A DNA stretch of 64,000 bases from contig CBDDQX010000003.1 in assembly GCA_965232885.1 (NCBI GenBank), positions 806,001 to 870,000 of the forward strand. Reading direction: 5' to 3'. Numbering within the stretch: position 1 is the first letter of the stretch; every line of letters begins with the position of its first letter. Positions 33,630 to 43,469 of the stretch are shown piece after piece. The notes beneath the pieces were generated by a model. That model was not told the DNA's origin. It saw only the letters and a program-made list of their open reading frames with translations, and did no database searches. The position numbers and the translations under genes are program-made. The DNA is from VXOI01 sp965232885. Its GTDB lineage: Bacteria; Chloroflexota; Dehalococcoidia; Lucifugimonadales; UBA3495.

Positions 33630-35653
33630 ATTTGCTCCGGGTATCCCAGTTTCAATAGCTTCCGAAACGTGCAGGGCTCGATTTTCCTGGGCGATTGCAG
33701 CGACCGTGCTACTCCGTCCTCGTCGAACACGTTCCAGATTTCGCCCAGCGGTACACGTCTCCGAAGGGGAAAGGTATGTGAGAACAGCAAAGCCATCACC
33801 TCCTTTGATACGTCGCCACCGCACGTCTCGTAAAGATGCCTCCACTCGAAGGTCCCATACCTTCTGAATCGCCTGAACAGTTCCTTTGGCCTGTCGAGCA
33901 CAACTTCGTCAAGATGCGATATGGCCGCAAGCTCTTTTGAGCCTCCGCTCACATACCACAGTATCCGCCCAGGGGCCTTAAGCATTCTATGCTGGGTCGC
34001 AGCTCGATAGTACACATTGCTCCAGCGCAGTAGTACGTCGGGGTCCCCGCCAAACATATCGATTGACGAGAGATGCCTGTCGATAAGATTGCGGGCAAAG
34101 CTTGGTCTGATTGATATCAGGAAGTAGTTCTGGGCAGTATCCGAGAGCAGAGGCGAACAGGATCGTTCCAGATCAAGGCCGGGCATATCCCCGTAGCTGT
34201 CCGCGCAGCCCGGGACCAGTTCGGTGATCCTGGACAATACTGCGTCTCGTCCCTTGTAGCCTGTAAAGCAAAATCGGATGAACCCGGCGTTCCAGCGGGT
34301 GAATCCCATTTCAGAAATCGCGGGTAGGAGATCAAGGGGAACGGCGGACTCCTCCATCTCTACCACATCAAGATTCTTTGTGACGGCCCTGCTGATCGCG
34401 TCCGCAATTGGAAAGAGTCTCATGGACGAGGAACGAACAGAGCCGGCTACCCTGCACAGATGTAAAGTGAGGGCGCTCGGCGAGCCGTAGGCAATTCCCC
34501 GAACAGCGACCGGCTCATTACCGGCCCAGAGGACTTCAACCTCGCTCCCGGGGTTATCCGAGACCAGAGAGTCAATTTTAGCTCTGAGTTCTCTGGGACG
34601 CTCGCCGTGGTGGAGGAAGCGGTCGAAAGGGAAACCCAGGAGTTCCTGGGACGTCAGGTAACGCCATGAGAGACCGAGGCCGGACACGCGGTCCGGCGCA
34701 TACGGCTGGGTCTCAGACAGTTCACGCAGCTTGAGGATCAGCCCCGTCGGGGACAGCACCCGGACACTGACGGCCTCATGAATCTGTGCTGATCTGTTCA
34801 AGAGCAGTTGGTCTCTGGTCACGAAAACATCCAACTCGGAGGCGGCAGTCTTTGCCAGGTGCATGATGTCCGACCGTTGATTCTCTGTCCGGCTGGGCAA
34901 GATCCCCTTGAGCCTCGTTTCGAAGTTTTCGACCAGGTGCGGATGATGCTTCACCTCAAGGAACTGTCCGGCCCGTCTTCTCGCTGCTTCCCGTTCCGAT
35001 GGGCTGTCGCTTCGATTGATTTCACTGAGGAGCTCATCGGTAAACCAGAGATTCACCGAATCGACGAAGAGGTCTGAAACCAAGGCCTTCGATGGTTGTG
35101 TGAGGTCGCTGTCCGGTCTGTCAAAGTCGAAAAATACCTGAGCGTCGATAACGGCATCAAGGACGTCATCGGACATATTGGCCCGGAACAACTCCAACTG
35201 ATCGTGTCGCGCCAATTGAAGACGCCATAAAGTCAGAAGATGACCCTCTCTTGACCTGCCGGGGCTTTCACTTATCGGCACGAATCCCAGCTTCGGCCAC
35301 ATGCGATGCGCCGGAAAGTCGTTACGACATCTGAGGACAATGACCTTCTGGGTGCTGGCCGACGCCTTCAAAGCCTCCAGAAGGTTCCTAGCGACGCCTC
35401 TACCTCTCCCGCCCTCCGATACGCAGAGTTGCGCAACACGGAATCGGTCACGATTTGCTGCGTACATGAGATAGCCGACGAGTCGACCGTTCTGGGTGTT
35501 GGCTCCCAGTACACCTCCCTTGGTAAGATAGTCTTCCAGGGCAGCGCGTGGCAGAAAGCCAAGTGTTCCGACGTTACGCTTCATCAGTTCGTCAACTGCG
35601 TCGAGGTTTGCAATCGCCATTACAGAGATCGTTGTAACGGGCTCCCAGGTCAT
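33626..35653 (-). CDS. GNAT acetyltransferase-PIN-like nuclease fusion
   Basis: 675 residues from ATG 35653 (GGAG upstream). The N-terminal GNAT domain (about 10-150) has VAQLCVSEGGRGRGVARNLL, the acetyl-CoA loop. A PIN-like domain (about 165-310) has VIDAQVFFDFD, LVSDLFVDSVNLWFTDELLS and ELDVFVTRDQLLL with spaced Asp residues. The last 350 residues contain a second GNAT-like region and a helical end. The ASCH gene overlaps its stop. It may be a toxin-like effector acting on tRNA or translation, with ASCH as partner; this is inference. Confidence 0.75.
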   Translation of the reverse strand: MTWEPVTTISVMAIANLDAVDELMKRNVGTLGFLPRAALEDYLTKGGVLGANTQNGRLVGYLMYAANRDRFRVAQLCVSEGGRGRGVARNLLEALKASASTQKVIVLRCRNDFPAHRMWPKLGFVPISESPGRSREGHLLTLWRLQLARHDQLELFRANMSDDVLDAVIDAQVFFDFDRPDSDLTQPSKALVSDLFVDSVNLWFTDELLSEINRSDSPSEREAARRRAGQFLEVKHHPHLVENFETRLKGILPSRTENQRSDIMHLAKTAASELDVFVTRDQLLLNRSAQIHEAVSVRVLSPTGLILKLRELSETQPYAPDRVSGLGLSWRYLTSQELLGFPFDRFLHHGERPRELRAKIDSLVSDNPGSEVEVLWAGNEPVAVRGIAYGSPSALTLHLCRVAGSVRSSSMRLFPIADAISRAVTKNLDVVEMEESAVPLDLLPAISEMGFTRWNAGFIRFCFTGYKGRDAVLSRITELVPGCADSYGDMPGLDLERSCSPLLSDTAQNYFLISIRPSFARNLIDRHLSSIDMFGGDPDVLLRWSNVYYRAATQHRMLKAPGRILWYVSGGSKELAAISHLDEVVLDRPKELFRRFRRYGTFEWRHLYETCGGDVSKEVMALLFSHTFPLRRRVPLGEIWNVFDEDGVARSLQSPRKIEPCTFRKLLKLGYPEQI

Positions 35654-36388
35654 CAGTCTATTCTCCAAGCTCTTGTAACAAGAGGCGCCTGCTCATCCAT
35701 TTCCATCCGACACTTCCCCAGCATGAGGACGCCTATGCTAACGCCGTCGCTGTATTGTCAATAGTAATAGTCTGCCCATTATCTGTGCCGGGGAAAGTCC
35801 AAGTTTTGTGGGACCATCTCACTCCTTCCGAATTTCTTCTTGTGAGGTCGTCACTTGGGTATACCGAACTGGCTCTCCATCAATCAAGCTTAGGAGAAAA
35901 TCGACCGTCTCTGGCGTACCATGCAGAGCGGCGCCCTTTACAACAGGTCCGGAGAACTCAACAACAGTGGGTATGGGGCGACGCATTAGCCGTCCCTGCT
36001 GAGTTGGAATGACCAGAGAGATCCCCGGATTTTCCAGGCTTACGAAGGCAGCCATCATGCGATTGAGCAATCAAGCTAATCTTTCGTGTTCTGTCTCTGA
36101 CACACTATGAATGCTGACGCCACCTAGAGAATGTGCGCGGGCCGAAAACCTGGCGGCGACCTTCGCCCATTTCCCAGCGCCCCAACGTGTTCGTAGCGTC
36201 CCCCGGAATCCTTAGTGATCCATCGGCAACAGGTTTCCGTAAACGTGGAACGTCGTCGACGGCAGGATTCCGCCCAGAACTGCAAGAAGGTGGTCTCTGG
36301 CAATCATGACTCACCCGGTTGGGTCCTTGTTCTTCCATCTGAAGAACTCAGACGGACACTTGGGTATCGATCCCTCGGTCCGAGCCAG
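35654..36388. other. Gene-poor stretch, at most one small ORF
   Basis: A minus-strand ORF at 35819-36070 (83 residues, IPTVVEFSGPVVKGAALHGT) might be real but has no recognised family. On the minus strand near 36150-36250, SLRIPGDATNTLGRWEMGEG looks like the end of an XRE recognition helix without a rest. I see no other feature. Confidence 0.35.
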
Positions 36389-36760
36389 CTATGCTCTGGC
36401 CTCTATGACCACGCGGCCCCCTTTCTCGACTTCAATGTTCAAGCTGTGCCCATCGAGCAGAAGCATACCCACGAGCGAAGTGCTGCCCGTCGCGTCGACC
36501 TCGATGTCTCTCGGTTCTCCGTCCCAGAGCATGGTGACGTAGTGGACGTCGAAGTCCACCTCAGCGTCATTGGCCAGCAATGCCTGGCCCATGTAAGCAA
36601 AGGGCAACCCCAACTCATCAACCAAGCCGGGCGGCAGGGTCAGGAATCCACTGTAGCCGGTGTCCACCACGGCCTCGATATCCCGCGTCCGCCCTTCCGG
36701 GTCCTGGAGGGGAAGAATCACGACAGCTTCGTAGGCGGCGTTGACCTCACCCTGGATCAA
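36389..36760 (-). CDS. Clan AA retropepsin-like aspartic protease
   Basis: 123 residues from TTG at 36758-36760, chosen because it overlaps the stop of the upstream gene (TTGA) and follows GGAGG. AVVDTGYSGFLTLP is the D-T-G active-site loop with flanking strands; VGMLLLDGHSLNIEVEKGG is the second half. Single-domain members dimerise. Such proteases occur in bacterial pairs with a small upstream protein, as here. Substrate unknown. Confidence 0.8.
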   Translation of the reverse strand: MIQGEVNAAYEAVVILPLQDPEGRTRDIEAVVDTGYSGFLTLPPGLVDELGLPFAYMGQALLANDAEVDFDVHYVTMLWDGEPRDIEVDATGSTSLVGMLLLDGHSLNIEVEKGGRVVIEARA

Positions 36761-37047
36761 CCGGTCCTCCGCAGGGACCCTGCCCCAAAGCTGCGGAGCG
36801 CCCGGTAGCCGACCCGTTCGCACAAGACGTCCACCGCGTCCGGGCGCTGCTCCCGTAGACGTTCCACCGCGTCGCGGGTGGTAGGAGCGACGGCCCATCC
36901 CCCCGTCTCAACGTCGATGGCGACGTACTCACCGAAGTGATCGGTTTCAACCTTGGGCAGGATGTCCCGCTGGTATATCTCCTTGCCCATGCGAACCGCT
37001 TCCTTGCGAGGCCTGCGCTGGCGGGCCGGTATGCTTGTTTCTCTCAT
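36757..37047 (-). CDS. Small protein paired with the aspartic protease
   Basis: 96 residues from ATG 37047 behind GGGGGGC. FGEYVAIDVETGGWAVAPTT and RPDAVDVLCERVGYRALRSF match the conserved small partner seen upstream of clan AA proteases. Its N-terminus is basic. It may act as an antitoxin-like or substrate-presenting subunit; no experiment defines it to my knowledge. Confidence 0.7.
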   Translation of the reverse strand: MRETSIPARQRRPRKEAVRMGKEIYQRDILPKVETDHFGEYVAIDVETGGWAVAPTTRDAVERLREQRPDAVDVLCERVGYRALRSFGAGSLRRTG

Positions 37048-37161
37048 TCGCCCCCCGTTTCCTAGCACACTTTTATAGACGCTACTTTACAACTTCGCGC
37101 TGATTGCCAGCAATACAGCAACTCCTGCATACGTCAGACGGGCGCAGGGTGCAAGACTAAG

Positions 37162-38873
37162 CCTGAATCCACCGAAGGAGTGGGGGTTAGAGGTCCGCTG
37201 AAAGGGTGAGAGGGTGCTCCTCTGAATCTGGGATAATGGTTTTTGATGAGAAAACCGACCCCGGAAAAGGAGCACCCTTCAGATGCTACCACGCAACCAC
37301 CCCGACGGCATCCGCGTCGCCTTCGACGACCACCGCTTGGTGGCCCATGCCGGGCTGCTGTTGCCCGCCAGCCTTGCCCTGCGCCTGGGGCTAGGTGAAC
37401 TGGCGGACCAACACGTTGACCTAGGAGATGCCCCTGGCCGCCGGGCCAACCCCGGCGACAAGCTGCTTACCCTGGTGGCCTCGGCGCTGGCTGGCGGCGA
37501 TTGCATCGACGACGCCGACGCGCTGCGTTCCGGCAGCACCGGGCGGGTGCTGGGCTGCGTGGTCAAGGCGCCGTCCACCCTGGGCACCTTCCTGCGCAGC
37601 TTCCGCTGGGGCCATGTCCGGCAGTTGGACCGGGTGAGCCGGGAACTGCTGTCCCGGGCCTGGGCCGCCGGTGGCCGGACCCGGCGACGAGCCGCTGACC
37701 ATCGACCTGGATTCCACCATCTGCGAGACCTACGGCCTGACCAAGGAGGGGGCCCGCTGCCACGGCTACACCGGCCAGCGGGGCTATCACCCGCTGCTGG
37801 CCGTTGCCGCCGGAACCGGCGACATCCTGATGGCCCGTCTCCGGGAGGGCCGGGCCAACACCGCCCGGGGAGCGGCCCACTTCCTGCGGGAGGCGCTGGG
37901 CCGGGTGCGTTATGCCGGGGCCAGGGGCCAATCACGGTGCGGGCCGACAGCGGCTTCTACGCCCATTCCATCGTCGCCGTCTGCCGCAGGATGAAGGTCC
38001 GCTTCTCCATCACCGTGCGCCAGCACTCCCGGTTGAGCAGCCTTATCGAGGCCATCCCCGAGGCGGAGTGGAGGCCCATTCCCTATTGGATGGAGGGTGC
38101 CGCCGACGTGGCGGAGGCCGAATACACGCCTTTCCAGAGCGAGCCCGATGCCGCGCCTGTGCGACTCATCGTTCGCAGGGTCAAGCCCACGCCCGGCTCC
38201 CAACTCGCTCTGTTCGCCAGCTACAGCTATCACGCCTTCATCACCGACCGCGACGGCGACGTCTTGGAACTGGAGGCCGACCACCGCCGCCACGCCGAGA
38301 TCGAGAATGCCATCCGGGACCTGAAGTACGGCGTGGGACTCAACCATCTCCCCTCGGGCCGCTTTTGCGCCAACGCCGCTTGGCTGGCCGCACAGGTGAT
38401 GGCCCGTAACCTGGCCCGCTGGACCGGACGCATCGCTCTGAGTGAGCCGGTGGCAACCACCAAGACCCTCCGCAGACGCATCCTCTCCCTGACCGGACGG
38501 CTCACCCGCAAGGTCCGCCGCCTCACCCTGCATCTGCCCCATGGCCGGCCTTGGGAGGCTCAGTTCAGCAGTTCCCTCGCCCGATTGCAGGCACTGCCGC
38601 TCCCTTCCTGACGGCGGCTTTGCCGTCTGACCCGTCCCCAAGGCTACTTAACCTCTCCGCGGGCCCGTGCAAGTCAAGCCACGTATGTCTACTGCTTCCA
38701 GTTGGCCACCGATCTCGTCCCCGCTAGTATTACGGGCCGTCAGAAGTCCCCTTCTCATGAGTGCCACACCCGGCAACAGCCCATATCTACCAGTATCGAG
38801 CCCAGCAATGTCGTTCCCTCCCCTCTTGCCTCCGGTCTCACACTCGCGATCGCATCCCCTCGGTGGATTCAGG
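37162..38873 (+). mobile_element. IS1380-family insertion sequence, copy B
   Basis: Ends CCTGAATCCACCGAAGGAGTG at 37162 and, inverted, CCTGAATCCACCGAGGGGATG ending at 38873. Flanks are CTAAG and TTTAAG, not an exact duplication. The internal palindromic leader (AGGGTGCTCC...GGAGCACCCT) before the transposase matches copy A. The two copies are clearly the same element type and have diverged. Confidence 0.82.
37283..38611 (+). pseudogene. IS1380 transposase with compensating frameshifts (copy B)
   Basis: The reading frame stays open for 442 codons, but between about 37671 and 37925 it is shifted. The true sequence (PLTIDLDSTICETYGLTKEG...) continues in the other frame there. Two indels of opposite sign restore the frame before TVRADSGFYA. 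The shifted 80 residues contain the first catalytic Asp, so the protein is dead despite its full length. The Glu segment IENAIRDLKYG, deleted in copy A, is present here. Confidence 0.85.
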
Positions 38874-39096
38874 TTTAAGTGTAGGAGCAGGACCCTCGCT
38901 TAGCCACTTGTCCAGTTTTTGGCTGTTCCGCACTTTTGGTGATAATTCGGAAAAGGACCTTCATTTTTGCGTAAATTGGGATCGCATCGACGGGCCCCAG
39001 GCAGGTCAGACGTTGCTGACCTTAATGCCCACGCCTATTTCCAGTTCCTTTCACCAAATTTGCGGAAGAGCCAGTTTTTTTGGTCCACCTCAGTAT

Positions 39097-40851
39097 TCAG
39101 GGGGGATTCGGATTGCCAAAAAGCGTCAACTCGACTTCTACCAGATCCTGATCTCCCAATTCACTCACATGTTCGTTTATCATGGGATTACCTATAGTAC
39201 GAACCGCATAGTACGAGTGAAATGGCCAATCCCTGTACGTACTCGAATCCCACGCGATTAACAATTCTGTAACTCTATTCAGCCCGAGTGTCTCTAGCTC
39301 CTCAAGCTCGTTAAGGCTCAGAATAAACGGTCCGTGAAATCCCGGTTTTAGTTCTAATTGTAGATCAGCAACCTTTTCGCGGAGACGTTCCAAAAACACG
39401 CCAAAAGCTGGAAACGGGTCCGTGACGACTATTACGAAAAACCACTTGTTTACCTTGTCCGCCGGAATGCCAGCCGCCCCGCGTTGCCCAGATAAAAGTT
39501 GGCGGCAAAACCCCATTTCCTGATCTAGACCGCTTTCAATTTTCTTTTCCATGTCGACTTGGAACGCCTTCACGTCACCATCGACGAGACTTTGCTTATA
39601 CTTAGGACGACCTACCTTAAACTCGAAAATTACGCAGCGCACGTTGCGACTGCCAATACTCTCTACGAGCACACTATCTGGGTTTGGCCCGGCTTCGCTC
39701 AAATAATTTTTCTCAATTGCCAACGTGGCATTCTTCCCTGCCTTAGTCTGCCGATCAGTAATCCTCCGGAGTATATTCTGCCCATAGCGTTCGTGAAGTT
39801 CGCCGAAAAAGGTTTGAAATCTTTGCCTGCTTGGTTCTGTGTATAGCCCGCCCGACAACGAATCGTGTATATCCCAATACAGCCCACAAGTGTATCTTTG
39901 TATCAATAAGTGGCCAGATAAGCCTGCTAAATCTCCGCCTTCCAATCTGATGACAGGTCTCCGCACAAGAACAGAGAGGTCAAAAGCATTACCGATGGTC
40001 TCACCGTTGTTTTCCAGGTGGTTTTCCCTAATTTGATCAGGGGAGACAGTTACAAGGGATAATACGTCCTGTAAGGCTTCTACGGGCATTTGAGTCTTGC
40101 AAAACCATTCCCCTGGGTCAAATCTCCTGACCAGTGGCACACCGGATTGTTCCGCACCCCCCGATTGAGTCAAAGTGTTCCCGTATAGAGAGAAAAGTAC
40201 TGCCTTGAATGCGGGGAGTTGAATCCCCAGGCGAGATTCCAGAACTTCACCGATGTCCACCCAAGATTTGAACGTCCTTTTGTTGGTAGAGTTTGCCAAT
40301 ACCTTAAACATTTCCGAGTATCGACCTACGAGTGCGAGTGGTGGCTCGTTGTCGATCAGGGAGTAGCTTTTTAGTATTGACGCCTTAACCGCGTCTACTA
40401 GGTCATCATGATTGTCAAGTCTGCTAGGCTCCTTGGGACGGTCGTCAATAAAACAATTGACCATTAACAGTAGCTCAAGAACCCGAGAGGCACCAACTCC
40501 TACCGGCTCAGCGGCCCTCGTCCCAAAGGTGCACACCAACTTGATAGCCAAGAGCAATTGCCAACGCGTGAAGAATATCAAGTGGTCAGATTGCTCCAAT
40601 TTGGCAGAGACCCTATGTGCCAATACGCTTCCAAACAACTGCCTAACTCGGCGGTCGAGATAGTCAAATGCTGGAGGAGTGAAAGAGTCTCCGTACTGCA
40701 AGAGCCCAACCAGAGTTGGTAAAACATCATCAATTGACGCCTTCTTAAGTAGCGCCAGCAAATCAGTCTCTCTCACCTCATTCCTATTTAAAACTTGCCA
40801 CGAGAGAGGTACTAAGATGATACCTGTCCTTCGTTTTGCTTCATTAACCAT
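39097..40851 (-). CDS. Large hypothetical protein with PD-(D/E)XK-like C-terminal region
   Basis: About 584 residues from ATG 40851. The N-terminal 350 residues are helical and without motif. Around 415-470 is NPDSVLVESIGS...VRCVIFEFKVGRPKYKQSL, an Asp followed by E-F-K, fitting a nuclease core. KWFFVIVVTDPFPAFGVF is a later beta strand. No membrane segment. It stands alone between IS1380 copy B and the HsdR-N-like gene, same strand. Base composition is lower in GC than its neighbours, suggesting separate acquisition. A defence or DNA-end-processing role is possible but unproven. Confidence 0.65.
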   Translation of the reverse strand: MVNEAKRRTGIILVPLSWQVLNRNEVRETDLLALLKKASIDDVLPTLVGLLQYGDSFTPPAFDYLDRRVRQLFGSVLAHRVSAKLEQSDHLIFFTRWQLLLAIKLVCTFGTRAAEPVGVGASRVLELLLMVNCFIDDRPKEPSRLDNHDDLVDAVKASILKSYSLIDNEPPLALVGRYSEMFKVLANSTNKRTFKSWVDIGEVLESRLGIQLPAFKAVLFSLYGNTLTQSGGAEQSGVPLVRRFDPGEWFCKTQMPVEALQDVLSLVTVSPDQIRENHLENNGETIGNAFDLSVLVRRPVIRLEGGDLAGLSGHLLIQRYTCGLYWDIHDSLSGGLYTEPSRQRFQTFFGELHERYGQNILRRITDRQTKAGKNATLAIEKNYLSEAGPNPDSVLVESIGSRNVRCVIFEFKVGRPKYKQSLVDGDVKAFQVDMEKKIESGLDQEMGFCRQLLSGQRGAAGIPADKVNKWFFVIVVTDPFPAFGVFLERLREKVADLQLELKPGFHGPFILSLNELEELETLGLNRVTELLIAWDSSTYRDWPFHSYYAVRTIGNPMINEHVSELGDQDLVEVELTLFGNPNPP

Positions 40852-40929
40852 AGACGCTTCCATAGACAGTAACTAAGAGTAGAGCCATCATAACCTAAAC
40901 CGAACTGCCTAGCAGCCAGTCCGAGGATT

Positions 40930-40965
40930 GGTTGAGATGGACCCCATAGGTTGGACAGTATCACA
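40930..40965. repeat. IS3-like end fragment
   Basis: GAGATGGACCCCATAGGTTGGACAG-like sequence at 40932-40957, third copy of the solitary end also seen at 20988 and 26888. Confidence 0.35.
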
Positions 40966-41032
40966 ACGGAAACGAGAGAGAAATATGGCTCCCGCAACAA
41001 ACGATAGACATCGGATTGACGGAGACTTTTGT

Positions 41033-42115
41033 TTATCGAAGCTCAATGGTCAGGGACTCCGCCGGATATCCGAAGAACTCCACTACTCTTACGGCCCGCT
41101 GTTCAAGCAATGTACCGGCTCCCTGACAGGACGCGTATATTCCGGAATCCCCAACCGGCTTTGGAACGTAGAGGTCTTCCGCCGACCTCGAGAAATAACG
41201 ATTCTTCCTGCCCCTAATCTCCAATATCCTCTCGAAGTCCTCTGGGTGCCGCTGGCGCATCACCAGGACGACCTGGACCAGCAGGTCAGGCCATGAGGAT
41301 ACGGGCCGCGTCTCCGATAGAAAGGTGAACGAGGCGGGCCTCCGGCGCAGGTTCCCGCCAACGGCGCTTGCCGGACCCCCTTGGTCCCCAGCCGGGGGCA
41401 GCAGTTCAGCCCTGCTGTCCGTCAGCACCCGCCTGACCTGGCGTATATCAGGTCTATAGCCGGTTCTCTGCTCGGCCACTGTGGCCACGAGGTCCATCAG
41501 CCCGTCCTGGAAGCCCAGAACCACCTGCCGCCAGCCGTCGAGGACGGCTTGGCGGTTTACTACGTCAGAGGTTAGGTCTCGCAGTGTCCTTTCCGCAGAC
41601 CGCGCCGCCTGGCCGCTGGCGACCCTGTCCCTGGAGAGGTACCGGTTCAGTTCCTCCGCTGCCGCAACAGGGTCTCCGGCAAGGTCCACCTGGCAAAATC
41701 GATGACCGCTCCCCTGGAGGCCGGGGGCCTGGAACAGCAGCAGCCACCGCCGTCCATCGGTGAGCACCCCCAGCGGTACGCCCACCCTGGAACACTGGGC
41801 CGCCATCCGGCGCTCTTGCCTGACGCCGTCGAGATCCTCGCCAAAGGGTCTCACTACCACCAGCACCTGGGGCGCGGCAGGTTTGCTTGCGCCACGGGTA
41901 GGAGAGGCCATCAGGGCAAAATCGACCCGGCCATTGCCGGTCGGGTAGTTCGGTACAACCTGGAAAACGTCGAATACGTCCCAGCCGGCGGCGTTCAGCA
42001 ACCGGAGCACCACGCCCAGCTTGACGCTGCTGACGTCCAGGTCCTCCAGTGCGGGGATGGCTCCGATCACGGCTACGGCGTCGTAGATTGCTTCTCTGCT
42101 ATTGCCCTTGAGCAT
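41033..42115 (-). CDS. HsdR N-terminal-like (type I/IV restriction) protein
   Basis: 360 residues. LRLLNAAGWDVFDVFQVVPN, GNGRVDFALM and PQVLVVVRPFGEDL, followed by VPLGVLTDGRRWLLLF, is the pattern of the HsdR N-terminal nuclease domain (D, then an E/Q-x-K position, here VVVRP, so Lys may be replaced by Arg). A helical C-terminal half ends in a short strand region. It lacks a helicase, so it is a stand-alone restriction-like protein, annotated elsewhere as type I restriction enzyme HsdR N-terminal domain protein. Confidence 0.75.
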   Translation of the reverse strand: MLKGNSREAIYDAVAVIGAIPALEDLDVSSVKLGVVLRLLNAAGWDVFDVFQVVPNYPTGNGRVDFALMASPTRGASKPAAPQVLVVVRPFGEDLDGVRQERRMAAQCSRVGVPLGVLTDGRRWLLLFQAPGLQGSGHRFCQVDLAGDPVAAAEELNRYLSRDRVASGQAARSAERTLRDLTSDVVNRQAVLDGWRQVVLGFQDGLMDLVATVAEQRTGYRPDIRQVRRVLTDSRAELLPPAGDQGGPASAVGGNLRRRPASFTFLSETRPVSSWPDLLVQVVLVMRQRHPEDFERILEIRGRKNRYFSRSAEDLYVPKPVGDSGIYASCQGAGTLLEQRAVRVVEFFGYPAESLTIELR

Positions 42116-42382
42116 GCTCTCAGTTTCCTGATACGAGTCGAGGGCTGGCGGCTGCCCTGGGAGCGTCCATCCGGGCGGCGTGCTGCCCCACCGCGTCCTG
42201 GCAAAGGATTATAGGACACTGGGCGTCATCAGTGGATGAAAGCACTGGACTTCTGAACAGGGAGAGGCCGAAAGCCGGGAGGGAAACGGCTCGAGGGCTC
42301 TCTTGTCCCCGATGGTGGCCGCCGTTCGGTTCCAGCCGGACAGTCAGCAGGTTTGGCGTCCACTGCACTGGCCGCCTTCCGG

Positions 42383-42988
42383 CTAACGCTGTTTCAACAT
42401 CACGGAATAGCCCCGCTCGTCGACCACGTGGTTCACCGAGAGCCGGCCCCGGCTGTCATAGCCGCTGGTGTAGGCGTACTCCACCTCGGCGCCCCAGGGA
42501 ACCCGGCCCCCGGTGCGAATCGTGCCGCTTCCGGGCCCGCCGGCGCCCTTGACCACCACGCCGTTGCGGGAACCCTTCTTCCAAGTCATCACCCTCACCT
42601 CGGCGGGAACCACCAGTTCCTTCGACGAGAGCTGGAACAGCACCTCGTACAGGCTCCCCAGCACGTCCCCCGACGGAGTCATGATATGCGAGAGATGGGA
42701 GGGGCTGATGCCGGCCCACCGCGCCACCTCGTTCTGACAGAGGCCGTGCGCATCCATCCGGTCCCACAGGGCTTGCGGGTCCACGGTGGGAAGCTGGGCC
42801 GGTTCCACCTTGACCGGGGCCTCCAGGACCTCCTCCACCCGCGCCTGGAGCGCCGGGTTCATGCTCCGCAGACCTCGGGCCACCTAGGAAATGTAGCTGA
42901 TGGTCACTCCCACCCGCTGGGCCGGTTCCTTGAGGCTCATGCCCAGCTCCCTGGCCCGCTCCCGGATGTAGATGCTGGCGGCGCTCAC
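42383..42988 (-). pseudogene. Two-HTH regulator interrupted by an in-frame TAG
   Basis: GTG at 42986-42988 overlaps the stop of the upstream HTH gene (GTGA). The first HTH reads YIRERARELGMSLKEPAQRV, then GVTISYIS, a TAG at 42884-42886, and in the same frame VARGLRSMNPALQARVEEVL. The paralogue upstream shows the expected continuation (GYMLSDVCRGRRDMRP), so the TAG replaces a sense codon. A second HTH (CQNEVARWAGISPSHLSHIM) and a 90-residue C-terminal region follow. A restart at 42883 would give 167 residues with the second HTH only. Confidence 0.7.
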
Positions 42989-43209
42989 CACCCGGCGGGA
43001 CGGTTGACGCACACGGCGGGGACGATCTGCACCGGATTGCCCAGAACCCTCTCGACCCACAACTGCACCGCAGGTCTCATGTCGCGGCGGCCCCGGCATA
43101 CGTCCGACAACATGTAGCCCTCCGACACTGCCAAGTGCCGGGCCAGTTCCTTCTGGGTCAGCCCCTTCTCCCGGGCGCGCTCCCGGATGAATGTGCTCTC
43201 TCCCGGCAC
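42985..43209 (-). CDS. Small HTH regulator, paralogue of the downstream gene
   Basis: 74 residues from GTG 43209 (a TTG at 43329 would add 40). FIRERAREKGLTQKELARHL and AVSEGYMLSDVCRGRRDMRP form an XRE HTH. It is the closest relative of the first half of the adjacent two-HTH gene, so the region arose by tandem duplication. Regulates an unknown target. Confidence 0.6.
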   Translation of the reverse strand: MPGESTFIRERAREKGLTQKELARHLAVSEGYMLSDVCRGRRDMRPAVQLWVERVLGNPVQIVPAVCVNRPAGW

Positions 43210-43350
43210 CAGGCCGCCCTGCAAGTAGACGATGCCCTGGCCCTTTCCCGCAGCATAGGAGACCAGGGACAGCGCCCGCTGGTCACTTGGCAACAGACTG
43301 AACAGTCTGGCAGCGGAAGGGTGGGTCAATTCCAGTTCGGCGATATAAGA

Positions 43351-43467
43351 TCAAGGAGGAGGTGGGTCAACTCGAAACTGGCGATCAGGGATGTCAACAG
43401 GCTCACGTTCGGGCGGGTCGGGCAGCCGGAAGCGGCTGCCGGGCTCCGGCGTCTTGGCGGTGGTCAT
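43351..43467 (-). CDS. Short proline-rich peptide ORF
   Basis: 38 residues from ATG 43467 (TAKTPEPGSRFRLPDPPERE). It directly follows the broken polymerase gene, in the place where a small accessory protein gene is often found. No family recognised; it may be non-coding. Confidence 0.3.
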   Translation of the reverse strand: MTTAKTPEPGSRFRLPDPPEREPVDIPDRQFRVDPPPP

Positions 43468-43469
43468 GC

